Source: Hyphodiscus hymeniophilus (lineage: Eukaryota > Ascomycota > Leotiomycetes > Helotiales > Hyphodiscaceae). Taken from it: a stretch of DNA of 64,000 nucleotides. The stretch spans positions 558,001 through 622,000 of the forward strand of contig VNKQ01000009.1 of NCBI GenBank assembly GCA_016508695.1, read 5' to 3'. Both the position numbers and the translations under genes were made by a program. The notes beneath the pieces were generated by a model. That model saw nothing but the letters and a program-made list of their open reading frames with translations, did no database searches and was not told where the DNA came from. Shown piece after piece: positions 47,501 to 60,557 of the stretch. Positions within the stretch are counted from its first letter, which is position 1. Every line of letters begins with the position of its first letter.

Positions 47501-50272
47501 CCAAGAAATTCGGCGCTGGCAAGTATGCCATGTAATGGTGAACGAAGCTCATGCGAGATGCTGCCTATAAAATCAGACTTCTTCTGGTCCGCAATCTCCG
47601 TATCAATTCTCGAGCATTCGGCCATAACAGAATTGCAGAATGCTATCACAAAGGCCAGCTCACTCTGGATCATCCATTCTGTCAGTAATTACTTCACTCA
47701 GTTCATCATGAGAGGGAAAGAGAAGGCTTTCAAGACATGTTCCAAAATAAACTGCTTCCGGCACTATCTAACTCAGGAAGTGTTTCATTTCCGGGTAACA
47801 TACCTGCCTAGTAAGAACTCTTGTGATTTCCGTGCTCCAAATGAAGCATCCGGAGAGCCAACGGGAACGACTTGCATCCCATAACGGCACGAAGAGTAGT
47901 TGACGAAGTCCAGGAAAGTGCCGTGAGAGAAATTTCGCATCGGATTTTGCTCTGACCTTGCGTCGCTTTGCGTCTTTCGTGGTCCGTGACTCGTTCTTTT
48001 GTAGTGGCTTTCTTTGTTCCTCGTCCGAAGACGAAGAGCATGCACCCTCTGAGCCCGGAGTCAGCTTTGCTTCATGAGATTAGAGTTTTGGGAGGGGTAA
48101 GTGGGAAAAGGAAGGAGGGAAGGAGCTCAAGAGGCAACTACCCAACCCTAAAGAGCAAACAGGAAGAAGACCCTTCCAAGACACCTGAGGTGGGAGCGTG
48201 TGCTGACGTACCCGAATCAAAAGTCCACAATTTCCCTCGAGGATATCTACGAAGCAGCTTGTGAAGCGATTTCTCATCAAAAGGCGCAAACGATTGTGGG
48301 CCTGGATATTCATCGCCATGAATAGAAGAAGCCTCAGCGGTTGAAAAACCAAGAATCTCGACAATTTTTTCCGATTCTTCTGATGACCTTGTGAACATAC
48401 CCTCACCCAATCCTGGACCCAAACGGCCTTTCGAACTTCCCGGACTGGCCTCGAGGGGGCTTGTATCTTCCCCTTGGTCGTCATGAAATTCGCCCGATGG
48501 CTGAAGGTCGTCTCCACTGGTATGACTGTCCTCGTGCAAAGACTGAGCGGTTGAGTCTGGCTTTTGTTGCAATTGCGAGTCACCAAAGCCTCGCTGAGCA
48601 TCATAGAATATCGCTCCGCCGTCTACTTCGAACGCCTCCCGTATCAGATTCGAAGCACGTGAAAATAGAACCTTAATGGAAGAAGCCTCTGACAGATCTT
48701 CCCCTGATGTAGCTTCAGGCGCGTCAAGGTTTGGCGACTCTAGGGTTACGCTCGTTCCAGCAAAAGAGTTCGGGTGAGAGTGCTCTTCCAATTCGGGACG
48801 TGAAATTTGACTGTTAGACCGACCATGGGACACAAGTATTGCCTCTTCAGCCTTTGCAAGTGCAGACGAGTATTCTTCCACCTTATGCTTCCGCTCAACA
48901 CTACTCACAGATCCCCGAGTCGATGACGTGGACTCATGAATGGAGCCTGACTTTGACTTGCTACGTGCAATCGCAGTGTCAGTCTCAAAGCTGCCAGCGA
49001 TCTTTGTTCCCTCAGGGGTGTCCACTTCCGTCTCAGCCTCGGCAAGCTCAGATCGTCCTTCGACAAATGAGGCTAATCCCCGACTCATCTTCATGCCACG
49101 GCGGTGTTCCTCTACCCCTCTAGCCATCTCTAAGTGTTTCATAATTGTTACCGCCATTGTTCCCATGAAATTAATCTCTTTTGAGCTGAGATCTGGTCGT
49201 ACATGGCTGTCAACAACGAACAAACTCCCAATTGGAATCCCACGTTTTGTGATCAGAGGTACTCCAGCATAAAACCGAATAAACGGAGACCCCGTGACAA
49301 AGGCAAGCTCGTTGAATCGTGGGTCTTTCGACAAGTCACTACAGGTTTGGAAAAGTTAGCAGGGCTTAGTCTGGGGCTGCCAATTTCAACGTTGGGGCGA
49401 GAGATCCATCCAAAAGATTGGAGACAACGCTCAAGGAACTAGGATGGGAATCTTGAAATTACAAGTGCAAGTGCAGCAAGTCCGGATATTACATACTTTA
49501 CTATGAAGCATGGATAGTCACCTTCTCTTGGCGGAACCTCAATAGTTCGTTCGCAAAGCCTTCCAGCTTTAGATACACTGCCGCATCCCATCCATAATTC
49601 ATCTCCATTCGCATGTATCGTATTGTCCACAAGATCAAGGGTTTTGGTGGACTCCGCGATGAAGTGTTGCGTGTTAGAGTCTATGAGACTTCATCGTATC
49701 AGTATACCATTTGTGTTGGAGTCAATCGAGCCAAACCTTATCATCGCCCTTTCCGCACCAATTCGCCATGTCACCACTGCCATCATATTAGCATTACACT
49801 CCGACTATCATTGGTATGAGAGCCGAGACCGTAAGACCTGTTCAGAGCACTGTAGCCCGTGGTCTACCAAACCTACTCGATACAACTCACAAAGTCTCGG
49901 CTCTTATCCACGCAATGAAGCTGAGCATGGACTTAGGTCTTACATTGGCAGAAAGCTGTAAGAGCGGTGTCGGGAGAGGATATCTTCGAGGAGGCAATGT
50001 TCGAGGTTACATTGGGCTCCTCGGGAGTGCTCGCATGCTCCGAGTTTTCCTGAGTTGGGGAGCTTGATTCCACATTAGTAGGAGCGATAGGCTGGTAGTA
50101 CCTACAGGAAGATGCAGCGTCAGCCAAATTCCAGCCGGAGAATACCCATTTGCGACAAGGTTTCGTCCATCACCAGTGAGGAAGGAACTCACTTGTACAA
50201 CTCTCGTTCTCGAGCGCTATCACTGATGTCTCCCACGTGCGAAAGTGCGACAGTCGATGCGATTGGAGCCAT
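44531..50272 (-). CDS. Hybrid histidine kinase (GAF - HisKA - HATPase - receiver)
   Basis: Twelve exons: 50272-50193, 50101-49944, 49776-49737, 49688-49497, 49338-48212, 48048-47804, 47664-47422, 47274-47121, 46953-46776, 46653-46466, 46312-46142, 46089-44531; 1,444 residues. A GAF-like sensor (SKAGRLCERTIEVPPREGDY, FYAGVPLITKRGIPIGSLFV) is followed by a long Ser-rich linker. HisKA has the phospho-acceptor His in SISHELRSPLHG (about 652). The HATPase has NALKYT, DTGKGIS and GTGLGLSIVKS. The receiver (about 1290-1425) has LLLVDDN, Asp in FMDISMP, and LTKP. All catalytic residues are present. Known logic: ligand-controlled His to Asp phosphorelay, passed on by an HPt protein to HOG-type or other pathways. 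Splice phases agree throughout; a 37-43 nt intron-like stretch near 45460-45515 was left as coding because removing it breaks the frame. The ligand is unknown. Confidence 0.88.
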
Positions 50273-51360
50273 GTCCGCTTCCCTTCTCCCCAACAGGGCT
50301 TGCTTTGGTCTATGGTAATAGAGTTGCCATGCGACTACTGACAAAGTGTCTGAGTGAGTGGGAGAGTGTGTGTGTGTGTGTGTGTGTGTGTGGAAACAAG
50401 ACGTGCTGGGCAAATGCTGTCAGTGTCTCAGAAGCATGTATGTTGACAGGGGATTGATTGTCTTGGGGATAACGAAACCGAGCGCATTCGGTGCATGGAA
50501 GACTTACAGCCTGTGCTGTGTCCTACAGCATATCGGATGTGATGAGGCTTAAAAAGTTTGGGTGTTCTTCTGTCTCGTGGTGGGGAGATCTTCAGCCCCT
50601 TCAAAAGCAACATCGTGGCCCGCCACTGACGTCAATCTGCCGGCCTGGACTCCCAGGACGGTCTTCGTTCTGTATTCGGTCCTCTCCCGTACAAAGTTCC
50701 AAAGTAGATTTACAAGTAGGTAAGCACCTTATCTGATTTAAAGATCGCATGGATAGTCAGATAAGTACTATCTATTTTGTTATGCGCACAAATATACTTC
50801 TATTCGAACAACGTCCTTAAGCCTCTTGCTCGTGTTAAGTATTCGGAGGAGAGGGGGACAAGATCTTCAGCCCAGGATGAACAACAGTTCTAAACTTGAG
50901 CTCGAACTCTGAGTTCTTCAGATAGCTCCGTTCCTGTCATAATGTCTACCGTCGGATTGGAGGTTCCTGTCTGTGATTCACCCCCGGTAAAGCATCGCAT
51001 CAAACAAACTCAATGAAATCGCCCTTGCAGCCTGGATTCACAGGCACCAATACATATTGCACCGGCTTTGTTATTTCCTCTAAACTCCGTCTTGGAAAGA
51101 GAATGAAGCTTGGTCAACAGTGAAAAGGAATCCTCTTCACGGCTCGACAACAGCTTCACTATACCTGTCTGACTAGCGATTCGAGACGCGTGGAAACGAA
51201 CTTCGGAGGGACATTGGTTACGAAAGGTGGGGTACCTCACAGCGTACGACGTATTTCGGTAAATGAAAGGCATTCGCGCCGCACAGATACGGATACAGAC
51301 TTCTATCGACGGCGGCGCATCATAGTTGTCCTGGCCCATATCTGTGGTGGACAAGCTAGG
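50273..51360. other. Divergent intergenic region
   Basis: About 1.1 kb shared by the histidine kinase (-) and a Zn2Cys6 regulator (+). Includes a GT microsatellite. No gene supported. Confidence 0.55.
50366..50391. repeat. (GT)13 microsatellite
   Basis: Thirteen GT units about 95-120 bp upstream of the kinase start, within its 5' region. Confidence 0.93.
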
Positions 51361-53933
51361 ATGACAATGGAAGTCAAGGCAGAGCCAGAAGCAAAGCGAG
51401 TATCAAGGCCTCGAAGCCCATTGAAGCCCCCGCGCAAGAGGAAGAGGATTGTCATATCGTGTACAGAATGTCACCGCAGAAAACAGAAGGTAAAGAAATG
51501 AAACGCCCAAATTCGCCTTTTCTTGCGCTTTGTTGACCAATTACAGTGTGATCGAAGTTTCCCTTGTGCCAACTGTGTAGCTAGGAACAAGCAATCTTCT
51601 TGCCATTACGAAAATGAGTCGGCGAGAAAAGCACAATTGCTGGAGGAGAGCGCAAATGGATCCTCCGATGATGGAGCCACAGGACCGCTTGGAGTGATCA
51701 GACTGGAATCGGAATCTGCAGCACAAGTCAGCGCATTTGGATATGCGAAATCTAATGTAGGCGTTAGCGATTCCTTTTTGAGGATATTTCTCCCGAGACA
51801 CCTCCAACCTTTCTTGAGATGAGATAGACTGCTCCTATTCGATGTAATCACTGACAACCCCTCCTCCATAGGGCAACAACAACACAACCCTTGGAATCTT
51901 CAGAAAGATCGAGAACTACGACGCAGATCCTACCTCAATGGTATCAAAATATACAACGAATGGTGTGGACAATAGCGGAATCCGGGAGAAATACAAGAGT
52001 CTGGTAAGGCAATTGCCTTCGAAGCCATTCGTGGAAAAGCTCCTGGAAACCTTCTTCAAGGAAGTCAATAACCAATACTATTCACTTGACGAGGATATAT
52101 TTCGAGATCATCTCAAGAACTGGAACAGCCTACCGTTCTCCACCCTCAACAAAGGACCACTGGAGCTGTCAGGCGACCTTCAATTCTTCCCAGCCTTGTA
52201 AGCAGAAATTCTCCATGCAAAAGCGCTTGTGGCAGATACGAGATTGCGCAGAGACTAACCATTCTGCTAGACTCTTCCAATGCTTAGCACTATCGCTCCA
52301 ATTTCAGCCATTCGAATACGACCCCAGTCTGGACTCTCTGAAGTACGCTGCAGGAATGTCTTTCGATGATTTGGCGAACGACTATAGCGAGTCTTCTGTT
52401 TCTTTAATGACGTTGTTGGGAAAGAGACATACCACATTAATTACTGTCCAGACAGGGTTTCTGCGGACGAGTTTCCTTAAGAATACTGGGATGGTACCCG
52501 AGAGCTGGCATTCCTTGTCTCAAACTATTCGCGATGCGCAAGAGATAGGTCTTCACAAGAGATCGATAGAGCGTAGGAAAGCAGAAGAGACTCCTGGAGA
52601 CGCTCTTGAAAGTCTGTGGAATGAGCAGCTCAGGAGGAGAGTCTGGCTGATCATCTCGTTGTGGGATATACATATGGCACTTGTTTTAGGCAGGCCTGCG
52701 ACCATTGACAACAGAGACGGGAAGCCTCCTTTTCCAATCGATGCTCCTATACCTAAGAACCGACGGGAAGTCGCCCCGGCCCCACGGACGGAATCGGATC
52801 CTCCCACATCGCTCTCAGTTCTGCTGTGGACTTGCGAGTTATTTGCGCCATTGGTGAGTACTTCCACCTTCTGCTTTTTGCATAATGCCAACCGTATACA
52901 GTGGGATATCTTCAATCTAGAAAAGGAGGATCCGCATCAGAACGACTTTGCCAAGGTTGAAAAGATGCATGTACTAATCAAACAGATCTCACTCCATTGC
53001 CCCCCGTACTTTCGCGCCCAAAACCCTGACACAACATGGGATGACCACCCTGACTGCTACTGGCTACCACGTGCTCGGATCGCGTTCCAGAACAATGCAG
53101 CCTTCACAATCATGGCCCTTCACCGCCCTTATATCTTCACGAATTCTTCAAGCAGGACTTTAGCATTGAGAGCTGGTCTCGATATTCTCCGAGCCCAACG
53201 AGCTTACTTCGACCTGATCACCTATACAGATTACAAGATGTTTTCTCTCGTTCTCAACACCTTCGATGCGATCATCCTGGTAGCAGCAATCTATATTCTA
53301 CATCCCTTCGAAAATAGAGAGGACCTGGACGACGCGTTGCAACATTTCGAATGGGCAATGGAGCGCTTTCACGTGATGGAGGACCGACACTCGATGGCTA
53401 AAGCCGCTCTCGGCGTACTCAAAGCGATACACGTACGTCTGAAGAAAGCGCTCATACCCACAAACGTCGTCAGCAAACCTCAAGCCGCTCTTATCTCTAA
53501 ATCTCCCGATTCCGTCTCCACGAACACAGAAACTTACTTCACTCCCCCAAATCGAGGTACCCTCTCCACACCCAACCAATCCGTCTCTGGTGACTCCACA
53601 AACACCTCGTTAAACAACTCATCATACACCCAACCCACGATCTCGAATCTGACCGAGCCTTTACCAACACCAGGCTGGGAAGCTTTCTCAGGCAATATGA
53701 GCATACCGGAGAACTTCGATTTTTCCTCAATGGCGCCGCTACAACCGATGCATGATCTGCTTTATAATGATCTTTCGGGCATAGGTGATTCGCAGCTTGT
53801 GGATCCGCAGTTATCAGGAATAGGTGCGGGTGGTATGTTCGATCCAAATGTCGCGAGCAATGGCATGTGGCAGTTTGAGGGTGATTTCGGCAACGATAGT
53901 TTCTGGGGATTCATGAACAATTACAACCCTTAA
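51361..53933 (+). CDS. Zn2Cys6 fungal transcription factor
   Basis: Five exons: 51361-51489, 51547-51756, 51872-52197, 52271-52853 and 52902-53933; 759 residues. A basic KPPRKRKR segment precedes a zinc cluster C-x2-C-x6-C-x5-C-x2-C-x8-C (C34 to C62). Intron 1 falls just before the third Cys, a common place in this family. Then come TTLGIFRKIE, a fungal TF domain (SLSQTIRDAQEIGLHKRS, LRRRVWLIISLWD, HMALVLGRP), and a Ser/Thr/Asn-rich C-terminus ending in an acidic/aromatic stretch (GDFGNDSFWGFMNN). Intron 4 is 48 nt without an in-frame stop, so the frame reads through it; removing it restores FAPLWDIFNLEKE. Nuclear regulator of unknown targets, divergent from the histidine kinase. Confidence 0.9.
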
Positions 53934-54314
53934 TATGATGGTTGCGTGATGAATGGGTTTGGGTTTTGGAATCTGGGAGTCTGGGAGGGAAGGTGGTGTC
54001 ATGATGGGAGCGATGGTATTGGCTGAGCGACTTAAAACCTGCATTGTGTACATGTACAGATGACTGACTAGGTTAGGAAATATGAATGAAACAAAGTATA
54101 TTGCATCTTATCCAAATCACCCATGGAATTTCATGAGACCATTTCATGAGACCATTTCATAGTTTTATAAGTTCAATTCAAAGGATATATCGCCATTCAT
54201 ACAGGCATCATCATCCTAGTTACTCAAAAAGACTCGCACAATTCTATCTTATCGTACTTGTACACAATCACACCTCCATGTTAAACCCACCACTCATTAC
54301 TACGACATGCAAAC
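53934..54314. other. Convergent intergenic region
   Basis: Between the TF and the LRR gene. Contains a short tandem repeat near 54126-54163 (CATTTCATGAGAC repeated). No gene. Confidence 0.6.
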
Positions 54315-56519
54315 TTAACGGCCATACGGAAACGCCAGCTGCAGATCCCCCGTCCACCTCCCCTTGTTCTGCGCCTGCCACGCCCTATATTTCTTCAACT
54401 CCAGCACAACATCCTTGACCTCCTTTTGTTTATAAGCCGGCGGTTCGCACGGCACACTACCCGAGCCCGAAGATCCGGGTCTCGACAGCGACGACAGCGC
54501 TCTCTTCAGCATACCCCTCCCAGGAACGAGCCCTTTCTCCCTGTCGGCGTAGGCGGATTGCTGGAAGAAACAGGCAAGGTCGCGACCGAACCACGTCGGG
54601 AGACGCTGGACATTGTGTTTCGGTCTTCGAAGAACGAGAAATCCTCTTCGGAATAAGCTTGGAAATTTGCGGCATCCCTATCGCCAGATACGGAACCGGC
54701 ATCGGGTACTTGAGGGTTGGTGTCCTCGGGGAGAAATTCGAGACACAGGGTTCGCAGACCTGGAAGAAGCTGGGGGGCTCTGCGGCTTCTCGGAGCGTGC
54801 TCTCGTGCCGCATTTAGTATTTCCTCCTGGATCCTACAGTCTTCGAGGAAATCAATAAGGCGGTCGAGAGTGAAACCGGATGACTTAGTCGGAATATCGG
54901 TCAAGGTGAGCTTTATAAGGCGGTAGTTGTCTAAGGGGGAAAAAGCTTTGCTTAGGAATTTCATCCTCACAGGATATACTGTTGACGAGCCACACGTCTC
55001 TGCAGCTATTACCATGCCCAGAGTGAATCGATGGTCGTTGGCACCTTCGTGAGTGATCGTTGGAGTATAAGTCACCAGGGCATGTTGGATCCGCAAGACT
55101 TCCATCTGACTGCGTGACTCGCGGGAAAGGTCGGGCGCTAAATACGTTCCTAGGCGTCCAAAGTTGGTTCGGGCTGGGACATATGCGGGAGCTTGAAGAT
55201 AGGATTCGGCATATCCTACGTCCAGGACTTGTAGACGGTTTGCATTCCTTAATATGAGCGCTACCCCCTCAGACGATAGTCGATTGCTTGAAATGTATAG
55301 ATGAGTAAGTCCTGTATGGCGGAGAAAAGGATCTTGATCGTCCAGGATTTGCTCGTGGATTGGCGGGAAAGTACTGTGTTTTTCGATATACTTGATGAAC
55401 TTATTGGAGTCGTCTGGTCGAAAAGGTGTTCTTCCGACCCTTTCGCCGTCGATACGCTGGTAGTCCGGTACATCTTCGAATAGATCTTGGTCAGGTAGTG
55501 GGTTGAAGTTCTTTCTTGCCACCAATTTGCTCAGCATAAACCGGTCGCTGATCAGCTCCGCGACGGTCAGGTCCGTCAACAGATTGTCCGTAACATCTAG
55601 GCTCCAGAGCTTGCAGCCGTGAATTTGAGTCAATCTTGCGAATTCAGCATCGACCATGCGGAGGCCACGCAGTTTCAGTATACGAAGGTTCGGGTACCCA
55701 ATAGGAAGGCTGGGTAGAACGAATACGGAGCTGGAATCTCTTTTGGTATATGAGAGATCAAGATACATCAGATTAGACGTATTGACGCCACTGAGAAGCG
55801 TCAATCGTTTGGATTCAAGGGATCCATGGGCAGAAAATAAAATCGGACGTATCTTGGATGCAAAATCGTTTCGTTCTCGTCCAATCGAAGCTGTGCTTCT
55901 TGAGGTAACTTTGTTTGCGGCCACCATGAATCTTTCGAGTTCTGCAGGATTATGGATCGTGCTATTGGCTAAGAATTTTCCTACTGCAGAACGGTAGGCA
56001 TGTGGAGCTTGATCCAAGATAGCAGATTGTAGGTTGGGGAAAATCCTTGTATAAACAATGAACCAATTATCGTCGTAAATCGTGCCATCATGCCCAGCAA
56101 TGGGATGCATGTCGTAACTTCCTATTTTCTCGCGGAAGAATCGACCTAAATCGAATTCCCGGACAAGAGAGCGGACTTCCAAGGAAGCCCCACGAGCTCT
56201 ACTAATCATCATAGACATTTTCACTGTACGTAATTAGCAACGGCATGATTTGGCACAATGTTTCAAACGTACGGAAAGGTTTGTTGTTAGTTTCAAGTAT
56301 TAGAAAAGGTTTAGACCAGAGGATAGGCATGAAGCACTTGTGAAGATCCCTTGAAACAAGACAGCAAGCGGCAAGGTCGTTTCCATCTAGGTATGGCCCC
56401 ACGAGTTCTGCACCCAGCTTCCAGTTCCAGTTCGCTGCCCGCTTCTTCAAAGCTTCCGCGTCACTTAAGCCGTTGATTGTGAAGCCTTGCATGGCTTCTG
56501 TGAATGTTGGAAGAGACAT
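54315..56519 (-). CDS. F-box-like, leucine-rich-repeat protein with 3' frameshift
   Basis: Two exons, 56519-56273 and 56223 onward, with a 49-nt intron (gtacgt, branch gctaat). The N-terminus has an F-box-like block (GNDLAACCLVSRDLHKCFMPILW). Degenerate LRR-type segments follow (NLMYLDLSY, NLRILKLRGLRM, LWSLDVTDNLLTDL, LTHLYISSNRLS, RLQVLDVGYAES). The frame stops at 54506-54508, but the likely true C-terminus (MLKRALSSLSRPG, KDVVLELKKYRAWQ) continues in another frame to the stop at 54315. One extra G in the minus-strand GGGAGGGG run (54514-54521) joins them, about 640 residues in all. Such proteins are candidate substrate adaptors of SCF ubiquitin ligases; this is inferred. Confidence 0.75.
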
Positions 56520-59500
56520 CTCGGAGAACGGTTTTGTTAATCTTGCAGACCCATAGATCAATCGAAGCGAGTCAAGTGATGAATCTCGAAGCGTAGATAC
56601 TAGGCGGAAGATTTGGAGATCGAAGACGAAAGCGATTCTAGCTGCAGATTAATGTAAATCTGCGGTTGAGAGTCGACGCGAGAAATCTTTGAAAGTGACG
56701 CGTAGTGCCCGTAGAGGAATAATGGTTGTTTTCCCAGCCTCGGCCACGTGGTGGCCCGTAGTAAATAGTTGAACTACGGTAGTCAAAGGCTTTTTGATGA
56801 CGACGCAAAACAAGTAACGACAGGGCTTGGACAATAGGCTCCTTGGTAAAGAATACCAGTACTGAAAGTTGCTGTACCAAGATCTTGGGCGTGACCAAGA
56901 ATCTACCCCTGTGGCCAGCCGCCACAAGAGAATGGCGATGCGGGAGTGACACAAGATCGTGAAGCTGCGTGAGTCAGTATCATTTGTGCTAACGGGGTCC
57001 AATTGTGAAATCACTGACACTCATGATAGATGTTTTATAGTCATCCAAGGATAGAATGAAAAGAGCACTCACGTCGGATAAGATCGATGCAAGACGTTTG
57101 GTTCATGTTCTTCGGAGAATGATCTAGGGGACGTTTTCCAGGGATCTTCCTCATCATTTCAATTCAATACAACAGCTGTTTGGAGAGCTTGAAAACCAGC
57201 GAGAGCGAGGCGTTGCTACAGTCAGGCACTGTGGCTTCAGCCACGAAGAAGTTGGAGATACAAGTTCCTAGCTTTGAGAACAGTTCAACGAGTCGGATAT
57301 AAAGGAGTCTATTGGGAGATAGGTCAATACTGCTTTTAACCATGAAGCCTTCTGACTTGATATAGGCCTGTCACAGCGTCAGGCTTATGGGAAGGCCACT
57401 AAGACTGATCACAAAGTGCGAAACAGATTTTCCCAGCACCAAAGCTCGGCCTACTTAGCCGTTGTGGTGATAGCGAAGGAACACAAGATGAAGTGCTTCC
57501 AGGCGTAGGAACCAGGATAGAATTACGCCCGTCTCATACAAGCAGAAATGAATCACGTACTGGAGACGAAACGCCAGACAAGGCTGAGGAATGCGGCAAG
57601 AACTTGTTTCGCTAGGTGTTCAGAACTCGCCTCTCTTGAATGAATAGCTTGCTCGTTGTCGATTCGAGCAATAAGAGTGTGTCGCACAGAGGTATGGATG
57701 AGGCTCTTGACGGTTAGCCCCTCAGTACCTGTATCAAGCAACACGGTGCCGGCTCTGGTCTATGCCCTGGCAACCATTAGCCAAACAGCGCCGCTGAGGT
57801 CGCATTTCGGATCTTCCCCGATATTTTACGGCAGACCAGAGAGATATCGAAGCCGATGATGAAAGGAAGGATACGGAGGAAGGTAATGTAGGTTCATGGT
57901 TCATCGAGGCTGCATGCGTGGCTGTGCTCGGATCACCACTTCGTCAGCCGTCATCAATACACGGACCAATCAAAAGTACTGGGTACTGTGGGAGGGGTTC
58001 AACGCCGCTCGGTGTCGAGCCAAAAAGAGCAATAAAGCGGCGATGTCTTCTGGATATCCTGAGACGGCGACTCGATAATCTCATTCATCGGTCAATGGGG
58101 TAATGCAGTAGGCCCAAGAGCTTCTAGCTTGTGCGGATTCTGTGAAACGTGATGGACGAAGTTCTGGCATTTGGTTAAATCTCTGAGAAAGCCAGTCACA
58201 AATGGAAACTTCTCTTGTGCATCTCATCTGCACATCATGCATCACGTACGGATATCTCGAGCAGAAACCCTGGCTAGCATAGCCTCAGATACTGACTCTC
58301 ATCCCCGCCGATAACGTTACCCGAGTGGTGTACATTTGGAATCAGACTGCGAAGCTTCCATTTCGTTCATTCACAGATGCTACTGTTGTCTTCAATCTCA
58401 TAATGGATATCATCTTGCGCACAGTTGATCATATATCTCCTACGACTCCATGCAAGCATAGGGGTATGTAGCTGAAATTATCCTGATACCAGACCATGTT
58501 GCAGAACATCGTACCGTTGTACCTTCGTCTGATAACTTCGCACATAAGCAGCTTCATATTGTCTTCCTCAACTAGGGCTTGGTATCCTGCTTTTGAGAGC
58601 TTCGAAATGTCTAATTTGAGATCATGACACACTTCTTGGCCAAACGAAGTATCCCCTCTTCCTCAGCTCCATCCAGGTCAACCAGAGCACCAGCACCATT
58701 AACGATTGAACTTTGAAATGTACTTCTCATTGTTGAGAAAGGTCAGTGCTGATCTCAGACATCTCTTCAGGCTATGATTCGAACCGAGACTGGGAAGTTT
58801 TGGAGGAAACGACTGCAGACTTGCAGATCTCGAGAATGACAGCGATGCTTCGTATCTCTAGCATATCGATACTTGTAGCTGCTGAGTCCTGCATTGGGTA
58901 TTTTTGCAATGCGGCTTCCGTTCCGATGGATCAATTGTCTTCTTTCCAGAATTTGATAGTACAATATCTATTTGTATGGATCGGTAATACAGCAAGTATT
59001 CATACGCTAGGTAATAGCTAGTCTGTTCTTTCGTTTCCATGTAGGCTCGGAATATAGCAGAGTGGCTTTTGCATGCTGATGGCCAAAGTTATGATATGCG
59101 GTGGTCGAGCGGGTTGTTGGCTCCGCATACCAATATCTGCCAGGGAGAGAATCATTGAGCAGAAGCAAGCGACTCAACGAGCATTTGTGCTGATCGAGGT
59201 GTGTTGGGTTGATTCTTGACTTCAAAGTGCGTATCGAACTGTGTAATGGTGGTATTGTTGCAACCATTATGAATATCACCATATATTGAAGCGGGGGTTA
59301 TGAGACGGTCCAAACCATAGCTTTGAGAGGGATGTGGGTATCTCAACATTGAATTCGTTAGCTTACTCGAAGCATTGTTAGCATGCTGTAGACTTCTCAG
59401 ATCATGAGATTATTCAGGTTAAGATGCACCAGCACTTGTCTCCTCCTGAAAGACCCAAGTCATGAATCAAACTCAGGGGTTTTTGCCTCGGGACATTTGA

Positions 59501-60557
59501 GCTAGCTGGGTCCAGGAGGTGAACGTGAGGTGGGGAGAAAGGTCAACTTGGGGTTCGGTTCGAGGATCGTTTGAGAGATGCGCCGAGACATTAGCACAAC
59601 TGAATTTCCACCAACACGAAAGAATAATCTCAGTCTGATGTCTAACAAGATATGGTTGTCTCTTTTGATGAAATGAGGACTTTTGACTTTGGTAGGTCAA
59701 GCAAGGAGCTGGTCCAATAATGCAGCTCTTATGCACACACCCGCACCTCCTGTTTTTAACTTACAGCATGCATAATCTGGCTTCCACGCTTCCAGGGACG
59801 GCATGAAGATCCTGGATTTCCTGCATATTTGGTTCCTATCATTTCCAAGGGACGTTTTAGTGCATTTGCATCTACATGACGAAATGGCTGTACAGGCTGC
59901 ATAGCAGAAGCAGCCGCAGTTTCATGCAACGAACTATTGGCTCATCTACCTCTGGAGCCTTGACTTTGGAGGCGCCATTGACAATGAACATGCCGGTTTG
60001 GTAGAGTAGATATTGACCTTCTGCAAAGGCAAAGTCACGTGCAAAGGGAATTCAAATGCGTTTCCTGTTTAAATTCGTTCAATACATTCGTGATACTGAT
60101 TTGACAAGTCCGAATATGCTAGTATTATAACTCAAGCTGTACAATGCAGCAAATTTATCTCAAAGCGCACTTTCAGATATCCCGTCGCGTGTATCGGGTC
60201 CCACTGATGACCTCCAGGAATCATACAAGTCTAATCCCGATTTTCAAAACCAACCAAGTCGTACACAAACTGGGACACTGGGGTTGCCCCCTCCCTCCTA
60301 TAACTCAAGAACGTACCCCCTAAATCCTGATAGGAGAAAGTACAAAAGGGGGTATCGCTTGCTTAGCGTCTCAAAGGAAATGAAAGACCTTGAGAATTTT
60401 CTCCATCTACAATCCAACATCAACAACCGCATCATCCATCGATGATCAATCATCGAAGAATGGCCGGCCAAGTCATGGCAAAGTTGCTTGTCTTGCTCTT
60501 ATTCCTATCCATCGCGAAAGTCGTGATCTGGAATGCTGTTGCTAGGCCTCCACGGGC
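56520..60557. other. 4-kb stretch without a supported gene
   Basis: Frames are short and mutually overlapping. A minus-strand frame at 57553-57744 (HTLIARIDNEQAIHSREAS) looks somewhat protein-like but has no start, partner exon or known motif. Near 60313-60354 there is an 8-bp inverted pair TACCCCCT/AGGGGGTA with stress-element-like (AGGGG) cores. A 77-codon plus ORF at 60442-60675 starts with a hydrophobic stretch (AKLLVLLLFLSIAKVV) after a CA-rich leader; it overlaps the C2H2 gene in antisense and is left as only a possibility. Confidence 0.45.
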
